Positions 27,743 through 37,621 are shown, counted from the stretch's first letter. The stretch is DNA of 64,000 nt from JACPUX01 sp964517465 (GCA_964517465.1 CAZFEK010000020.1:7887-71886); one strand, 5' to 3'. Numbers and translations: made by a program. The notes: a model not told the origin generated them from the letters alone.

Positions 27743-28699
27743 ATGAGAGTCACCCTGCCGCCTGTAATTTTTGCCTTGATCTTCGCGTTGGCCGGTAACG
27801 TTCTGGCCGAAGCACCCCAGCAAAAGACCCAAGTTCCCGGCTATTACCGCCAGCTGTTGGGCCAATTCGAAGTAACGGCCTTATTCGATGGCGCCATTCA
27901 GCTCGACGAAAAACTGCTGAAGAACGTGCCCAAGCGGGAACTGCAGCGCCTTCTGGCACGCGAGTTCCTGCAAGGGCCCAAGGTGCAAACTGCGGTCAAC
28001 GCGTATCTCGTGAACACCGGCAACAAATTGGTGCTGGTCGATGCGGGTGCCGCCAAGGGCTTCGGCCCGAGCTTGGGCAAAATCGCCGAGAACCTCAAGG
28101 CCTCCGGCTATGCGCCGGAACAAATCGATTTCGTGCTGCTCACCCATTTGCATGCCGATCACGTCAACGGCCTCGCCACCCCCGAAGGCAAAGCCGCGTT
28201 TCCCAACGCCACCGTCTGGGCGGCCAAGGCCGACGCCGATTTCTGGCTCAGTGAAGCGGTGGCCGCCAAGGCGCCCGAAGGCTTTCGCCCCTTCTTCAAG
28301 ATGGCCCGCGAAGCCGCCGCGCCCTACCTCGCCAGCGGCAAGTGGCAAACCTTCGACAGCGAGCGTGAACTGCTGCCCGGCGTGAAAGCCGTCGACACCA
28401 AAGGCCACACCCCTGGCCACGCGAGTTATCTCTTCAGCAGCGGTGACGCGCGCCTCCTGGTGTTGGGCGACTTGGTGCACAACCATGCGGTGCAATTCGC
28501 GCGGCCGGAGACGGCCTTTGAATACGACGTCGATGCCAAGCAGGCGGTGGCGACCCGCAAGCGCATCTTCGCCCTGGCTGCCAAAGAGAAGCTGCTGGTG
28601 GCGGGCATGCATCTGCCTTTCCCCGGCATGGGCCACGTGCGCCGCGAGCCGCGCGGTTTTGCCTGGGTGCCGGTAGAGTTCGGCCCCTTGCCGCAGTAG
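27743..28699 (+). CDS. Exported metallo-beta-lactamase-fold hydrolase
   Basis: 318 residues with CAGAGGAGAG just before the ATG. Signal peptide FALIFALAGNVLA near the N-terminus. The zinc motif LLTHLHADHVNGLA is at about 132-145, followed by VDTKGHTPGHASYLF (third His) near 216, VLGDLVHNHAVQF near 239 (bridging Asp) and LVAGMHLPFPGMGH near 286 (last His). All metal ligands are present, so it should be active. The layout is closest to quorum-quenching or alkyl-sulfatase-like class MBL hydrolases rather than true beta-lactamases; the substrate is not clear. The next gene follows after 6 bp, so they form an operon. Confidence 0.88.
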   Translation: MRVTLPPVIFALIFALAGNVLAEAPQQKTQVPGYYRQLLGQFEVTALFDGAIQLDEKLLKNVPKRELQRLLAREFLQGPKVQTAVNAYLVNTGNKLVLVDAGAAKGFGPSLGKIAENLKASGYAPEQIDFVLLTHLHADHVNGLATPEGKAAFPNATVWAAKADADFWLSEAVAAKAPEGFRPFFKMAREAAAPYLASGKWQTFDSERELLPGVKAVDTKGHTPGHASYLFSSGDARLLVLGDLVHNHAVQFARPETAFEYDVDAKQAVATRKRIFALAAKEKLLVAGMHLPFPGMGHVRREPRGFAWVPVEFGPLPQ

Positions 28700-28705
28700 T
28701 CCGAC

Positions 28706-29302
28706 ATGAAAGCTCTTCTTGCCGCTTGGGCGCTGCTGGTTGTGGCTTCTCCGCTTTTGGCTGCGGGCAAGTTGATCCCGTCTGCGCAGTTGCCTGAGGA
28801 ACTGAGACCTTTCGTCGAGGCGGGCCGGGTGGCGATCGGGCTTGCGCAAGCGGACCTCGACGGTGATGGGAGCGGTGACGCCATCTTGGTGCTCGAAGCA
28901 GAGAAACAGAGCGAAGAGGATGAGGGCGAACGCACCCTGCTCGTCATGACGCGTAATGCCGAGAATCGCTTGAGCGTCGTCAAACGCAGCGAAAAGGCGG
29001 TGCTCTGCCGCCAATGCGGCGGCGTCATGGGCGATCCTTTCGACGGCGTGGAGGTTGGGCCGGGCTCTTTCACGCTCAATCACATGGGCGGCAGTGCTTG
29101 GCGCTGGAGCCGAAGTTACAAGTTCAACTACTCGAAGCGCGACAACACGTGGCAGTTGGTGCGAGCGGAAGAGACCTCATTCAACGCCGCCGATCCGAAG
29201 AAGACCCTGCAAAAAACCGTGCTCACGCCCCCTAAAGACTACGGAAAAATCGACATCGCCGACTTCGACCCCGAGAACTACCGAGGCAAAGGTGCACGTT
29301 GA
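28706..29302 (+). CDS. Exported protein of unknown function
   Basis: 198 residues with signal peptide MKALLAAWALLVVASPLLAA. The mature part has an acidic, calcium-loop-like LAQADLDGDGSGDAILVLE near 47, a two-cysteine motif (VLCRQCGGVMGDPFDGVEV) near 98 and SFTLNHMGGSAWRWSRSYKF near 121. I recognise this GGSAWRW type of protein as a recurrent bacterial conserved hypothetical but know no function. It is cotranscribed with the MBL hydrolase 6 bp upstream. Confidence 0.75.
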   Translation: MKALLAAWALLVVASPLLAAGKLIPSAQLPEELRPFVEAGRVAIGLAQADLDGDGSGDAILVLEAEKQSEEDEGERTLLVMTRNAENRLSVVKRSEKAVLCRQCGGVMGDPFDGVEVGPGSFTLNHMGGSAWRWSRSYKFNYSKRDNTWQLVRAEETSFNAADPKKTLQKTVLTPPKDYGKIDIADFDPENYRGKGAR

Positions 29303-29447
29303 TTTTTGGCGCCGCCGTCACCTTTGCCCGCATTGCCAACAGCGCTTTGCGCGTGGGCGTGCTCGTCTATGGCGTGCCGCTGCGCTACCTTAAGCTGCCG
29401 TGAGATAACTGCCTGCGAGCGGACGATAGGAGACGGTCTTCGACGGA

Positions 29448-31229
29448 TCAAGCCTGCGACGCGGCGCGCCCGCGGTTTTCCGCCCAGGAGCGCCAAACCG
29501 CGCTGCGCTGGACAAGGGCGAGGAACTCGGCATCCTCGGCGAGCCAGTCGAGGGCAGGAGAGATCGCCGTGTGCAGCACGCTCAAGTCCTGCGATGCCAT
29601 GCTCGCGCGCAACAAGCGCAGCGTTTCATCGCGCTCGCCAAGACAGGCGCTGATGCTGGCCAGGCGCGCCAACGGCAAGTGGGGATAGCGGCCGAGAATC
29701 TCTTCGCGCAGGGTTCGCGCGCGCCGCTTTTGATCCCCCAGCGCCAAGGCGCAAGCCAACTCGCAGGGTGCCGCCGGTTCATCGGGAAACTTCTGCACCG
29801 CTTCTTCCAGCAGGGCGATGCCGGCAGCGGTGTCACCGGCAAACGCGGCATTGCGCCCCGCGCTCCAGAGGCCCCAAGAACTGGCTTCCCCCGCCGCACG
29901 CAGTAGCGCCCAGGCGTCTTGGGCGGCGGCGTAACGGCGCTGCATGCCGAGGAGCATGAGCCTCGCGAGCAACACGCTGGGCGAGAGCGGGTCGTAGTGT
30001 CGCGCGAGGTTCAATTCCGCCAGGCTGTCATCGTCGCGACCCATCAGCGTGAGGACTTCGGCGAGATTGAGCCGCGCCGAGGTGTAATGCGGCGAGCTGC
30101 GCAAGACCCGCCGGAAGGCAAGCTCGGCCGCGACCCCATCGTGATCGGCACGCCCCAGCACGATGCCTTGGGTGCGCAGCGCGATCGGCTGCTCAGGGTC
30201 GAGGGCCAGCGCTTTTCCGTTGGCGGCGCGCAGTTCTTGCAACAAGGGCCCTTGCGGCAGATCGTGAAAACTCTGCCGGCTGTAGAGCGCGGCCGCCAAC
30301 ATGGCACAGGCTTCGGCGAGTTCCGCATGCGCCTCGGTCAGTCGGCGGCCGAGATCGACGGCGTCTTGCGTCGCCGGGATGGTGCGACGCAGAAGCAGGA
30401 AACGGATTTGGTCGCAAGCCGCGCGCTGCGCGTGTGCCAAGGGCAGGTAGCTGCCCGTCGCGGCCGGGTTCGCGCCCGCTCCCGTAGGCAAGGTATCGAG
30501 GGTGCGTGCCACCACCACGTTGAGCAGGCGGTCGAGCAAGGCGGAGGCGGTGTCGCCGATTTGGGTTTCCACCCAGCGCACACTGCCGTCGGCGGAATCG
30601 AGCAGCCGCAGGGACGCTCGCAACATTGCATCCGGCTCACGAACGATCGACGGATCGAGGAGATAACGAACGCCCAAGGATTGCGCCAACTGCGTGCCGG
30701 CCGCGGGCACTGCCTGAGCGGCATCGACCGAGGAGCGAGCCAGCACCCGCGGCAAACCGGCGCGGGCGAGCTGATCGGTGAGCACTTCGGCGAAGCTTTC
30801 CAGAGCCAAGTCCAGCGCCGGATCACCGCTCTGGTTGCGGGGCCGCAAGACCGCCAGACCCAAGGCCTTCGATGTGCTGGGCGAGGCGGTTTGGAATTCC
30901 GGCGCATAACGCCCTTTGGGCAGCACGATGCGCAGCTTGGGCGGGGCGTCGAAACCGGCGTAATGCGCTTCCAAGCGTTCACGCAATCGCCGGGTGGTGA
31001 CGCGCACGATGGGGTCGCGCGCCGGGTCGTAGGTGGCCGGGTCGCGGCGAAAAACTTCGAGCGCAATCGAGGCCTCGCGCAAGGCGCCCGCGTCACCGGC
31101 CAGACGTTTGTCCACCAGGTAGCGCAGCAGGCGCATGTGGGAGGGGGCGCGGCGCAGGGTTTCGCTGTCGAAAAGTCGGCGCAACTCCTCTTCGACCAGA
31201 GCGGCGGCGGGTGCGGGCAAGTCGGGCAT
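29448..31229 (-). CDS. TPR protein with CadC/adenylate-cyclase-like N-terminal domain, putative regulator
   Basis: 593 residues. The N-terminal 110 residues contain the pattern LRYLVDKRLAGDAGALREAS, then FRRDPATYDPARDPIVRVTT and RRLRERLEAHYAGF, seen at the start of many predicted signalling/regulatory proteins with TPR tails. A middle segment (about 130-250) resembles the TolB/adenylate-cyclase-linked region (LALESFAEVLTDQLARAGLP). From about 290 to 560 there are degenerate TPR helices (HYTSARLNLAEVLTLMGRDD). There is no transmembrane segment. It is divergent from the giant exported-protein gene across 121 bp, so local control is a reasonable guess. Confidence 0.65.
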   Translation of the reverse strand: MPDLPAPAAALVEEELRRLFDSETLRRAPSHMRLLRYLVDKRLAGDAGALREASIALEVFRRDPATYDPARDPIVRVTTRRLRERLEAHYAGFDAPPKLRIVLPKGRYAPEFQTASPSTSKALGLAVLRPRNQSGDPALDLALESFAEVLTDQLARAGLPRVLARSSVDAAQAVPAAGTQLAQSLGVRYLLDPSIVREPDAMLRASLRLLDSADGSVRWVETQIGDTASALLDRLLNVVVARTLDTLPTGAGANPAATGSYLPLAHAQRAACDQIRFLLLRRTIPATQDAVDLGRRLTEAHAELAEACAMLAAALYSRQSFHDLPQGPLLQELRAANGKALALDPEQPIALRTQGIVLGRADHDGVAAELAFRRVLRSSPHYTSARLNLAEVLTLMGRDDDSLAELNLARHYDPLSPSVLLARLMLLGMQRRYAAAQDAWALLRAAGEASSWGLWSAGRNAAFAGDTAAGIALLEEAVQKFPDEPAAPCELACALALGDQKRRARTLREEILGRYPHLPLARLASISACLGERDETLRLLRASMASQDLSVLHTAISPALDWLAEDAEFLALVQRSAVWRSWAENRGRAASQA

Positions 31230-31350
31230 GACGCAGTCTAAACGGGCGTGACCGAATCCAGAACCGGGATGTTACATGTTGTTACCGGATGACGCGAAGA
31301 CCTCGGGCTAGACTGGCGCCTCGATTTTCGCTCCCTGCTCCGAGGTTGCC

Positions 31351-34300
31351 ATGCCCGTGTCACGCCGCTGTATCCTGGCCCTCTTTACCGCGCTGGTGTT
31401 GGCCGCCAGTGGTTTGGCCCAGGCCGGTTCCAGCACCGTGAATCTGCTGCTCGACCTCGATCGCAACAGCGCCACGGGTTGCACCGTGAACCTCGCAGGG
31501 GGGAGTATGAGCGGGGTCGAGCGGATATACAGCGCCGTCGCGTCCACGACCACCAGCACGGCCACGGTCTTGCGCCTGGAGCGGCGGGTTTGCACGGGTG
31601 GTGTGTTGGGCGCGCCGGAAATCTACGACGCCGGCACTTGGCCGGTGGGTATGGGCAACGGCCAGGGAGGCATGGCGGTGATCGAGGCGAGCTTGCCGCT
31701 CGCCGCCTTCACCCCGGGTGTGCAACCCCTGGCGCGGGTCAGCACCGACAACGGTTTGGGTGGTGACGATGCCTCGGCCAACTTCAACATCGTCTGGGCG
31801 GCGGCCGACGGCAATGCGCTTCCGGTGCCGCTTTCACCCGCGCTGCTTCTGGCCATCGCGGCGCTGCTCACGCTTTTCGCCGCACGTGGGCTGCGCCGTG
31901 ACAGCACCGCTGGCCGGGCTCTGGGGCTCGTCGCGCTGTGCCTGGCGTCCGGTCTGGTGCTCGCCGCCACGGCCATCCGCGACGGGCAGATCGGCGACTG
32001 GGCCGGCATCGCCCCCGCCCTCACCGACCCCTTGGGCGACGCGCCGCCCAACGCCGACCTCGCCGCGGTCTTCTACCAGCAGGACAGCAGCGCGCTCTAT
32101 CTGCGTTACGACGTCGACGTGCGTTTCGATGCCGTGACCGGCAATCAAGCGCCGCAAGTGAACGCCGGTGCCGATCAAACGATCACGCTTCCCGCCCTGG
32201 CCAACCTCAGTGCCACGGCCACCGACGATGGTCTGCCCAACCCCCCCGGCGCGCTCAGCTATTCGTGGAGCAAGCTCGGCGGTCCCGGCAACGTTGTGTT
32301 CAGCAACGCGACTGCACTGAACACCACGGCCAGTTTCTCTCAAGCTGGCAACTACACCTTGCGCTTCACCGCCAACGACGGCGCGCTCAGCAGCTCGGCG
32401 CAAGTCAATTTGACGGTGAATGCGGGCGCAGTCGCGAATCAGGCGCCCCAAATCAGCAACCTCGCCAACGCCACGCTCAACCTGCCGAACTTCGTCCTGG
32501 CCTTCGACCCCACGGTCATTGACGATGGCCTGCCCGCGCCGGCCAGCCTGAGCTATTCCTGGACGCGGCTTTCCGGCCCGGCCCCGGTGTATTTCGGCAA
32601 CGATGTTTCGAGCCCGCCGGATCAAAGCACGCCCGCGGCGACCGCCGCCGCGCAAGCAAGCACGCGGCGCAACCCGGCCGCCTTTTTCGACACCCGGGCC
32701 ACCGGCAGCTACGTGCTGCGCTTTGCCGCCAGCGACGGTGCGCTCAGCGCGACACGCGACATCACCATCACCTTGGGCCAAGCCGCCGGCAACAATGCGC
32801 CGCAGATCGGGCCCATCCCCAACCAGACCCTGCGCCTGGGTGAAACCCTGGAGCTGGCGCTTGCCGGACGCATCGGCAATGGCGCCGGGCCTTTGAGCTA
32901 CGCCCTGCTCAGCGCGCCTTCCGGCGCGAGCCTGAATCCCCTGGGTTCACCCTTCCTGCGCTTCACCCCCACCGCCGCACAGGTGGGTAGCCATGGCGCC
33001 AGCATCGAAGTGCGCGACCCATTGAACCAAAGCGCGTTGGCTAGCTTCAGCATCACCGTGCTGCCGGCCAATCGTCCGCCGGTGTTCACCGCCGCCAGCA
33101 AAGCGGATGGCAATGCCAGCGTCGCCGGCACTTTCAGCCGTCAGCTCCAGGCGACCGATCCCGATGTGGGCGACACCCTGGACTTTGCGCTCCTGGGCGG
33201 GCCGGCGGGCATGAGCGTCAGCGGCGCCGGCGCGCTGAGCTGGACTCCGGGCGCTACGCAACTGGGTGAACACGTGGTCAAAGTGCGGGTGAGCGACGCC
33301 GCCGGGGCCATGGATGTGGCGCTATTCACCGTGCGTGTGGCGGGCAACAGCGCGCCGGTGGCCGCGGATGACGAATACCGTGTCAGCATCAACGGCACGC
33401 TGGTGGTCGATGCTTCGAGCGGTGTGCTCGCCAACGATCGCGATCCCGACACCGGCGACAACACGGGCTTGAGTGCGCTGCTGGCCAGCGGCCCGGCGGT
33501 GGGGAACTTGAGCAGTTTCGCTTCCGATGGCGGCTTCACCTTCCAGGCGCCAGCCAGCGTCCCCGGCACGCCCTTGGGCTGGATGAAGCAGCTCAACATC
33601 CCCAAAACCTGGAGCTACGGCGCCCATGAAGTCATCGGCGACCTCAACGGCGACGGCGCACCCGACATCATCACCCATAACCTCAATGCCGATATCCGCG
33701 CCTCCTCCGGAGCCGATGGTTCGCAGTTGTGGGCCATCGATACCACCGGCGCCAGCGATTGCACGGTGATGACCGGCTACGCGGCGAACCATCGTGTCCT
33801 GGCCGATATCGACGACAGCGGCCACCCGGCTTACGTCTTTACCACGTCTTGTTCGCGCGACGGCAGCGTCTGGGCCGACCGCATCATCGCCTTCGATCAC
33901 CTGGGCAAAGTGAAGTGGGTGTCGCCGCCGGTGTCCAAACAAATTCCTGAGATCCGGCGTAACCCGCAGCCCGTGCCGCCCGGCGGTTTCAACGTCGGTG
34001 GCATGACTTATTCACGCGGTTTGAGTGTCGCTCGGCTCACCGCCGCGGGGGCGCCGACACTTTTGATGCGCGCGGAAATTCCCGCCAATGACGGCTATCT
34101 GTACTACGTCGACGAGTTCAACGCCGGCCACTATGCCGGATGCCGCGCCATTACCGGCCTACCCGCCGATGAAAACCGCGCTTGCCGGGCGACCGTGCTG
34201 ATTTCCGGCAGCGACGGTTCGGTGCAACAAGTATTGGTGGCCCCGAATCCCACGGCCAGTACCATCTCAGGTGGGCCCGATGCGCTCAAGCAACTGCCGC

Positions 34301-37300
34301 CCATCGCCTTCGACATCGATGGCGATGGCCGGGTGGATTTGGTGTCCGGCGGCGAAGTGTGGAAGCAGAATGCCGGCGGCGGCTTCGATTTGGCCTGGCA
34401 GGCAGACGCCCCGGTGAACGACACCGCGGTGGCCGACCTCGACGGCGACGGTCAGGCGGAAATCTTGTTCTTGCGCAGCTCCACCGCAGGTTCGACCCAG
34501 AGCGGCCTGTTCATCCATGCGCAGGACGGTACCCTGTTGCGCCGCATTCCCTTGCAGCCCTATTGGTTCACCCCCATGACCATCGCTGATGTCGATGGCG
34601 ACGGGCGCAGCGACATCATCCTCGGCGCCGACGGCAAGCTCCTGGCCGTTCGCGACGATGGTCGCGTGATCTGGACCTACGTCGTGCCTGAAGACGTGCC
34701 CAGCGATCCGATCTTCGGCCCCCTCTACACTCAGCCGGCGGCGGGCTTTCGCGTCAGCAACAGCGCCGCGCAGGTGTACGACCTCGACGGCGACGGCATC
34801 AAGGAAGTCATTTTCGCCGCCGAAAGCCGCATCATGGTGCTCGATGGCCGCAGCGGCCAGCGCAAACTCGACCCCTACTGGACGTTTTCGTATCTGTACA
34901 ACGATGTCGGCACCCTCGCGCTGGTGGACATGAACAACGACGGTCACGTCGATATCGTGCAAAGCGCGGGTTTCCGTTTCAACTGCGGATCTTCCGGGTT
35001 TCCGCCCGGCGCTTGCGACCCCGTGCTCGGCCCAGTGGTGATGGCCGCGGGCTCAGGCACGAGCTGGAACCCCGGCCCCAAGGCCTGGCATCAGCTTCAG
35101 TACCGTTCCACCTCGATCAATGCGGCGGGCCGTGTACTACACGACACCAGCGTGGCGCGTGTTTTCCGTACCCCCGAACAGCAAGGCAGCGTGGGCGACC
35201 CGCGCCTTTCGCAGGCCACCAGCTTCACCTACACCGCCAGCGACGGCAATGCGAGCTCCGCTGCGGCGCGCGTGATCATCCACATCGAGCCCGAGAATCG
35301 CCCGCCGGTGTTTACGTCGATCCCGCCGCGCAGCTTGTGGCAGCACTTCAATCCCAGCCCGCCCGGCGGACTGTACACGCACTATTATCCCTTGGCCGCG
35401 TTTGATCCCGATGCGGGTGACACCATCACGTATTCGCTCAAATCCGCACCCACCTGGGTCACCCTCGAGACCGTCAACTCGCGCCTGCGCTTCGAGCCGA
35501 CCTGCGGTTCCTGGGGTTATCCCTGCGGCTGGGGTTGGACCTTCGTGGTCGTCACCGCCACGGACAACCACGGCGCCAGTACCGACCAGGCGTTCTTGGT
35601 GAACCTCACCACCACCTCGGTCACCGTGCCCAACGTCCTTGGACTCACGCTGAGCACTGCGATCGACAACCTGCGCGCGGCCAGCCTCAATGGCGTGGTC
35701 CTCGCGGAAATTCACGACAGCAGCGCCGCCGGCACCGTGCTGGCGCAGGACGCCGGTGCCGGCACGGTGGTGGGCGATATGGACGAAGTGCGCCTCACCG
35801 TCTCGAAAGGCCCGGCTCCGGTGTTGGTGCCCAACGTGGTGGGGCTCGCGGAAACCCTGGCGCTCTCCCGGCTGACGAGCGCGGGCTTCACGCCCGGCAT
35901 CACCCGGCAGTTCGGCCCGCAGCCGCGCGGCACGGTGGTCTCGCAAAGTCTCGCCGCGGGCAGCAGCGTGGTGCCCGACAGCATTGGACTGGTGATTTCC
36001 GGCGGCAGTGGCCTCGAACTCAAACTCGGCAGTGCGGCCGTCACGGCCGGCAATGCCATCACCCTCATTCCGCTCGCCTATGATGCCGCCGGCAACCCCG
36101 CGGTTCTGCCGACCTTGAGCTACAGCATCGCGCCCAAGGCCACACCTTACCTCGGCACGCTGCCCACGGCGGGCTCGGGGCAAATCAACACCGCCGCGGC
36201 AACGCTGGGCAGCTTCACCGTCACCGCCACCGACAGCGCCTTGAGCCGCAGCGCCTCGGCCGATTTCGTGGTGCTCAAGGCGCCGCCGGTCAGTGGCAGC
36301 AGCAATGGCACGGTCATCGGCGGCATGATGCGCGCCCTCGAAGACATGGAAGCCATCGCCCGGCAGTTGAAGACCGCCCGCGCCGCCAACGATGTGCCCT
36401 TGATGACGAGCCTCCTCACCCAGTATGTCAACACCTGGCGTGGTGTGGACGTGGCGCGCTTGAAGCTCACCGTTCCCATCGTGCTGCCGCTGGGTTTCGC
36501 CGCCACGGAAACCGAGATGCAAGGCTTTGGCCTCACCCCCAGCGCGGAGGACTATTTGATCCAGCAAGTCATGCGCGAGGCCAGTGACGACCTTCAAGCC
36601 TGGACCACCGGCCTCAAGGCCAGCAACACCAGCATGAACGACTTGCGCACCCTCGCCGACAATTTCTCGCTGCGCGCCGGACGCATCAACGGCCTGGTCT
36701 TGAGCGAATACGGCGGCGCCATGAACAACCCGGAAATGATCCAGCTCATCGGCCACGACATTCCCGAGTTTTACGAAGCGCTCACCGATGAATTGGCGGT
36801 GGTGGTCGGTCTGCCGCGGCGCACGACCAATTACCCGAGCATGAAGCGGGGTGCTGGCGCCAAATCGACCCTCGCCGAGCAGGTGGTGACCATGGCCGTG
36901 GACATGGTGGTCGAGAAGATCATGGATCAGGCCGCCCAGACCTACAAAAACGCCAAGAAGTTCGCCCGCGACACCCTGGGCTATGCCGCCTACAGCGCCG
37001 CGGTGATGGCCACCTATTCACATCTGAAGGAGTTCGCCTACGGCAAGGATCTGGTGGAAACCGTCTCCGGTGCGTCGCTGTCTTTCCGCGTGTTCAACTC
37101 GCCCTATGCCTTCATCGAAATCACGAGCCCCACGCGGCGCCACCAGCTCTTCAACGTCATGGTGATCGGGCCTTCGCTTTTTACCGATGCCTACGCCGGC
37201 ATCAACGAAACCATCGAAAAGATGAAAGACGCCCTGAGCTACGGCCAGAACGTGCTCACCAACCCCGACAAGGTCAAAGACGCCGACGACCTCTTCAAGA

Positions 37301-37614
37301 TTCACGACGAGTTCAAGGGCAAGGTGGACGAAGTCATCAACTCGGGCAGCAACACGCTGAAGAAAGCCGCCAAGCAGTTCTACCAGTCACCGCAATACCT
37401 GGAGACGAGCTGCGTCTTCACCTCCGGCCTGCCCTGCAAGCAGTTGCACTATGGCCTGGATGGCTTCGAGTCGGTGTACGAATACCAGCCCCCGCCCGGC
37501 TTCACCGCGCTGACCGGCATTCCCGTGCCGATCATCTTCATCGTGCAGGACCCGGTGACGGGCGATGCGCACTTTGGCTTGTATCCCTTCTTGCCGACGG
37601 TGCCGGGGCCCTGA
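31351..37614 (+). CDS. Giant exported multidomain protein (Ig/cadherin-like, FG-GAP propeller, PASTA)
   Basis: 2,087 residues. Signal peptide near residues 1-25 (ILALFTALVLAASGLAQA). Residues 26-158 form a small domain that ends in a CTERM-like tail (VPLSPALLLAIAALLTLFAA, then RGLRR, 159-185) and a second hydrophobic segment near 190-207. Several Ig/PKD- and cadherin-like domains follow (about 265-665). A VCBS/Big_9-like domain begins near 668 and appears interrupted by an FG-GAP beta-propeller (about 745-1250; VADLDGDGQAEILF, IADVDGDGRSDIIL), then resumes as TSFTYTASDGNASS near 1290. Two PASTA repeats (VPNVLGLTLSTAI, VPNVVGLAETLAL) lie at about 1423-1545, an Ig-like domain at 1550-1640 and a helical C-terminus. 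The last 127 codons are duplicated downstream. Probably a surface adhesin or matrix protein (inference). Confidence 0.85.
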   Translation: MPVSRRCILALFTALVLAASGLAQAGSSTVNLLLDLDRNSATGCTVNLAGGSMSGVERIYSAVASTTTSTATVLRLERRVCTGGVLGAPEIYDAGTWPVGMGNGQGGMAVIEASLPLAAFTPGVQPLARVSTDNGLGGDDASANFNIVWAAADGNALPVPLSPALLLAIAALLTLFAARGLRRDSTAGRALGLVALCLASGLVLAATAIRDGQIGDWAGIAPALTDPLGDAPPNADLAAVFYQQDSSALYLRYDVDVRFDAVTGNQAPQVNAGADQTITLPALANLSATATDDGLPNPPGALSYSWSKLGGPGNVVFSNATALNTTASFSQAGNYTLRFTANDGALSSSAQVNLTVNAGAVANQAPQISNLANATLNLPNFVLAFDPTVIDDGLPAPASLSYSWTRLSGPAPVYFGNDVSSPPDQSTPAATAAAQASTRRNPAAFFDTRATGSYVLRFAASDGALSATRDITITLGQAAGNNAPQIGPIPNQTLRLGETLELALAGRIGNGAGPLSYALLSAPSGASLNPLGSPFLRFTPTAAQVGSHGASIEVRDPLNQSALASFSITVLPANRPPVFTAASKADGNASVAGTFSRQLQATDPDVGDTLDFALLGGPAGMSVSGAGALSWTPGATQLGEHVVKVRVSDAAGAMDVALFTVRVAGNSAPVAADDEYRVSINGTLVVDASSGVLANDRDPDTGDNTGLSALLASGPAVGNLSSFASDGGFTFQAPASVPGTPLGWMKQLNIPKTWSYGAHEVIGDLNGDGAPDIITHNLNADIRASSGADGSQLWAIDTTGASDCTVMTGYAANHRVLADIDDSGHPAYVFTTSCSRDGSVWADRIIAFDHLGKVKWVSPPVSKQIPEIRRNPQPVPPGGFNVGGMTYSRGLSVARLTAAGAPTLLMRAEIPANDGYLYYVDEFNAGHYAGCRAITGLPADENRACRATVLISGSDGSVQQVLVAPNPTASTISGGPDALKQLPPIAFDIDGDGRVDLVSGGEVWKQNAGGGFDLAWQADAPVNDTAVADLDGDGQAEILFLRSSTAGSTQSGLFIHAQDGTLLRRIPLQPYWFTPMTIADVDGDGRSDIILGADGKLLAVRDDGRVIWTYVVPEDVPSDPIFGPLYTQPAAGFRVSNSAAQVYDLDGDGIKEVIFAAESRIMVLDGRSGQRKLDPYWTFSYLYNDVGTLALVDMNNDGHVDIVQSAGFRFNCGSSGFPPGACDPVLGPVVMAAGSGTSWNPGPKAWHQLQYRSTSINAAGRVLHDTSVARVFRTPEQQGSVGDPRLSQATSFTYTASDGNASSAAARVIIHIEPENRPPVFTSIPPRSLWQHFNPSPPGGLYTHYYPLAAFDPDAGDTITYSLKSAPTWVTLETVNSRLRFEPTCGSWGYPCGWGWTFVVVTATDNHGASTDQAFLVNLTTTSVTVPNVLGLTLSTAIDNLRAASLNGVVLAEIHDSSAAGTVLAQDAGAGTVVGDMDEVRLTVSKGPAPVLVPNVVGLAETLALSRLTSAGFTPGITRQFGPQPRGTVVSQSLAAGSSVVPDSIGLVISGGSGLELKLGSAAVTAGNAITLIPLAYDAAGNPAVLPTLSYSIAPKATPYLGTLPTAGSGQINTAAATLGSFTVTATDSALSRSASADFVVLKAPPVSGSSNGTVIGGMMRALEDMEAIARQLKTARAANDVPLMTSLLTQYVNTWRGVDVARLKLTVPIVLPLGFAATETEMQGFGLTPSAEDYLIQQVMREASDDLQAWTTGLKASNTSMNDLRTLADNFSLRAGRINGLVLSEYGGAMNNPEMIQLIGHDIPEFYEALTDELAVVVGLPRRTTNYPSMKRGAGAKSTLAEQVVTMAVDMVVEKIMDQAAQTYKNAKKFARDTLGYAAYSAAVMATYSHLKEFAYGKDLVETVSGASLSFRVFNSPYAFIEITSPTRRHQLFNVMVIGPSLFTDAYAGINETIEKMKDALSYGQNVLTNPDKVKDADDLFKIHDEFKGKVDEVINSGSNTLKKAAKQFYQSPQYLETSCVFTSGLPCKQLHYGLDGFESVYEYQPPPGFTALTGIPVPIIFIVQDPVTGDAHFGLYPFLPTVPGP

Positions 37615-37621
37615 GGGGGGA
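37230..37621 (+). repeat. Direct repeat, copy 1 (3' end of giant gene)
   Basis: This 391-392 bp block, from codon 1961 of the giant gene to 6 bp beyond its TGA, recurs at 42394-42785 with a constant offset of 5,164 bp and about four mismatches. It marks one side of the 4.8-kb accessory insert. Confidence 0.95.

Noticed and set aside
35137..36756. 539-codon open frame on the minus strand inside the giant gene
   Set aside because: It is a shadow of the exported multidomain protein, whose plus-strand frame carries signal peptide, FG-GAP and PASTA motifs.
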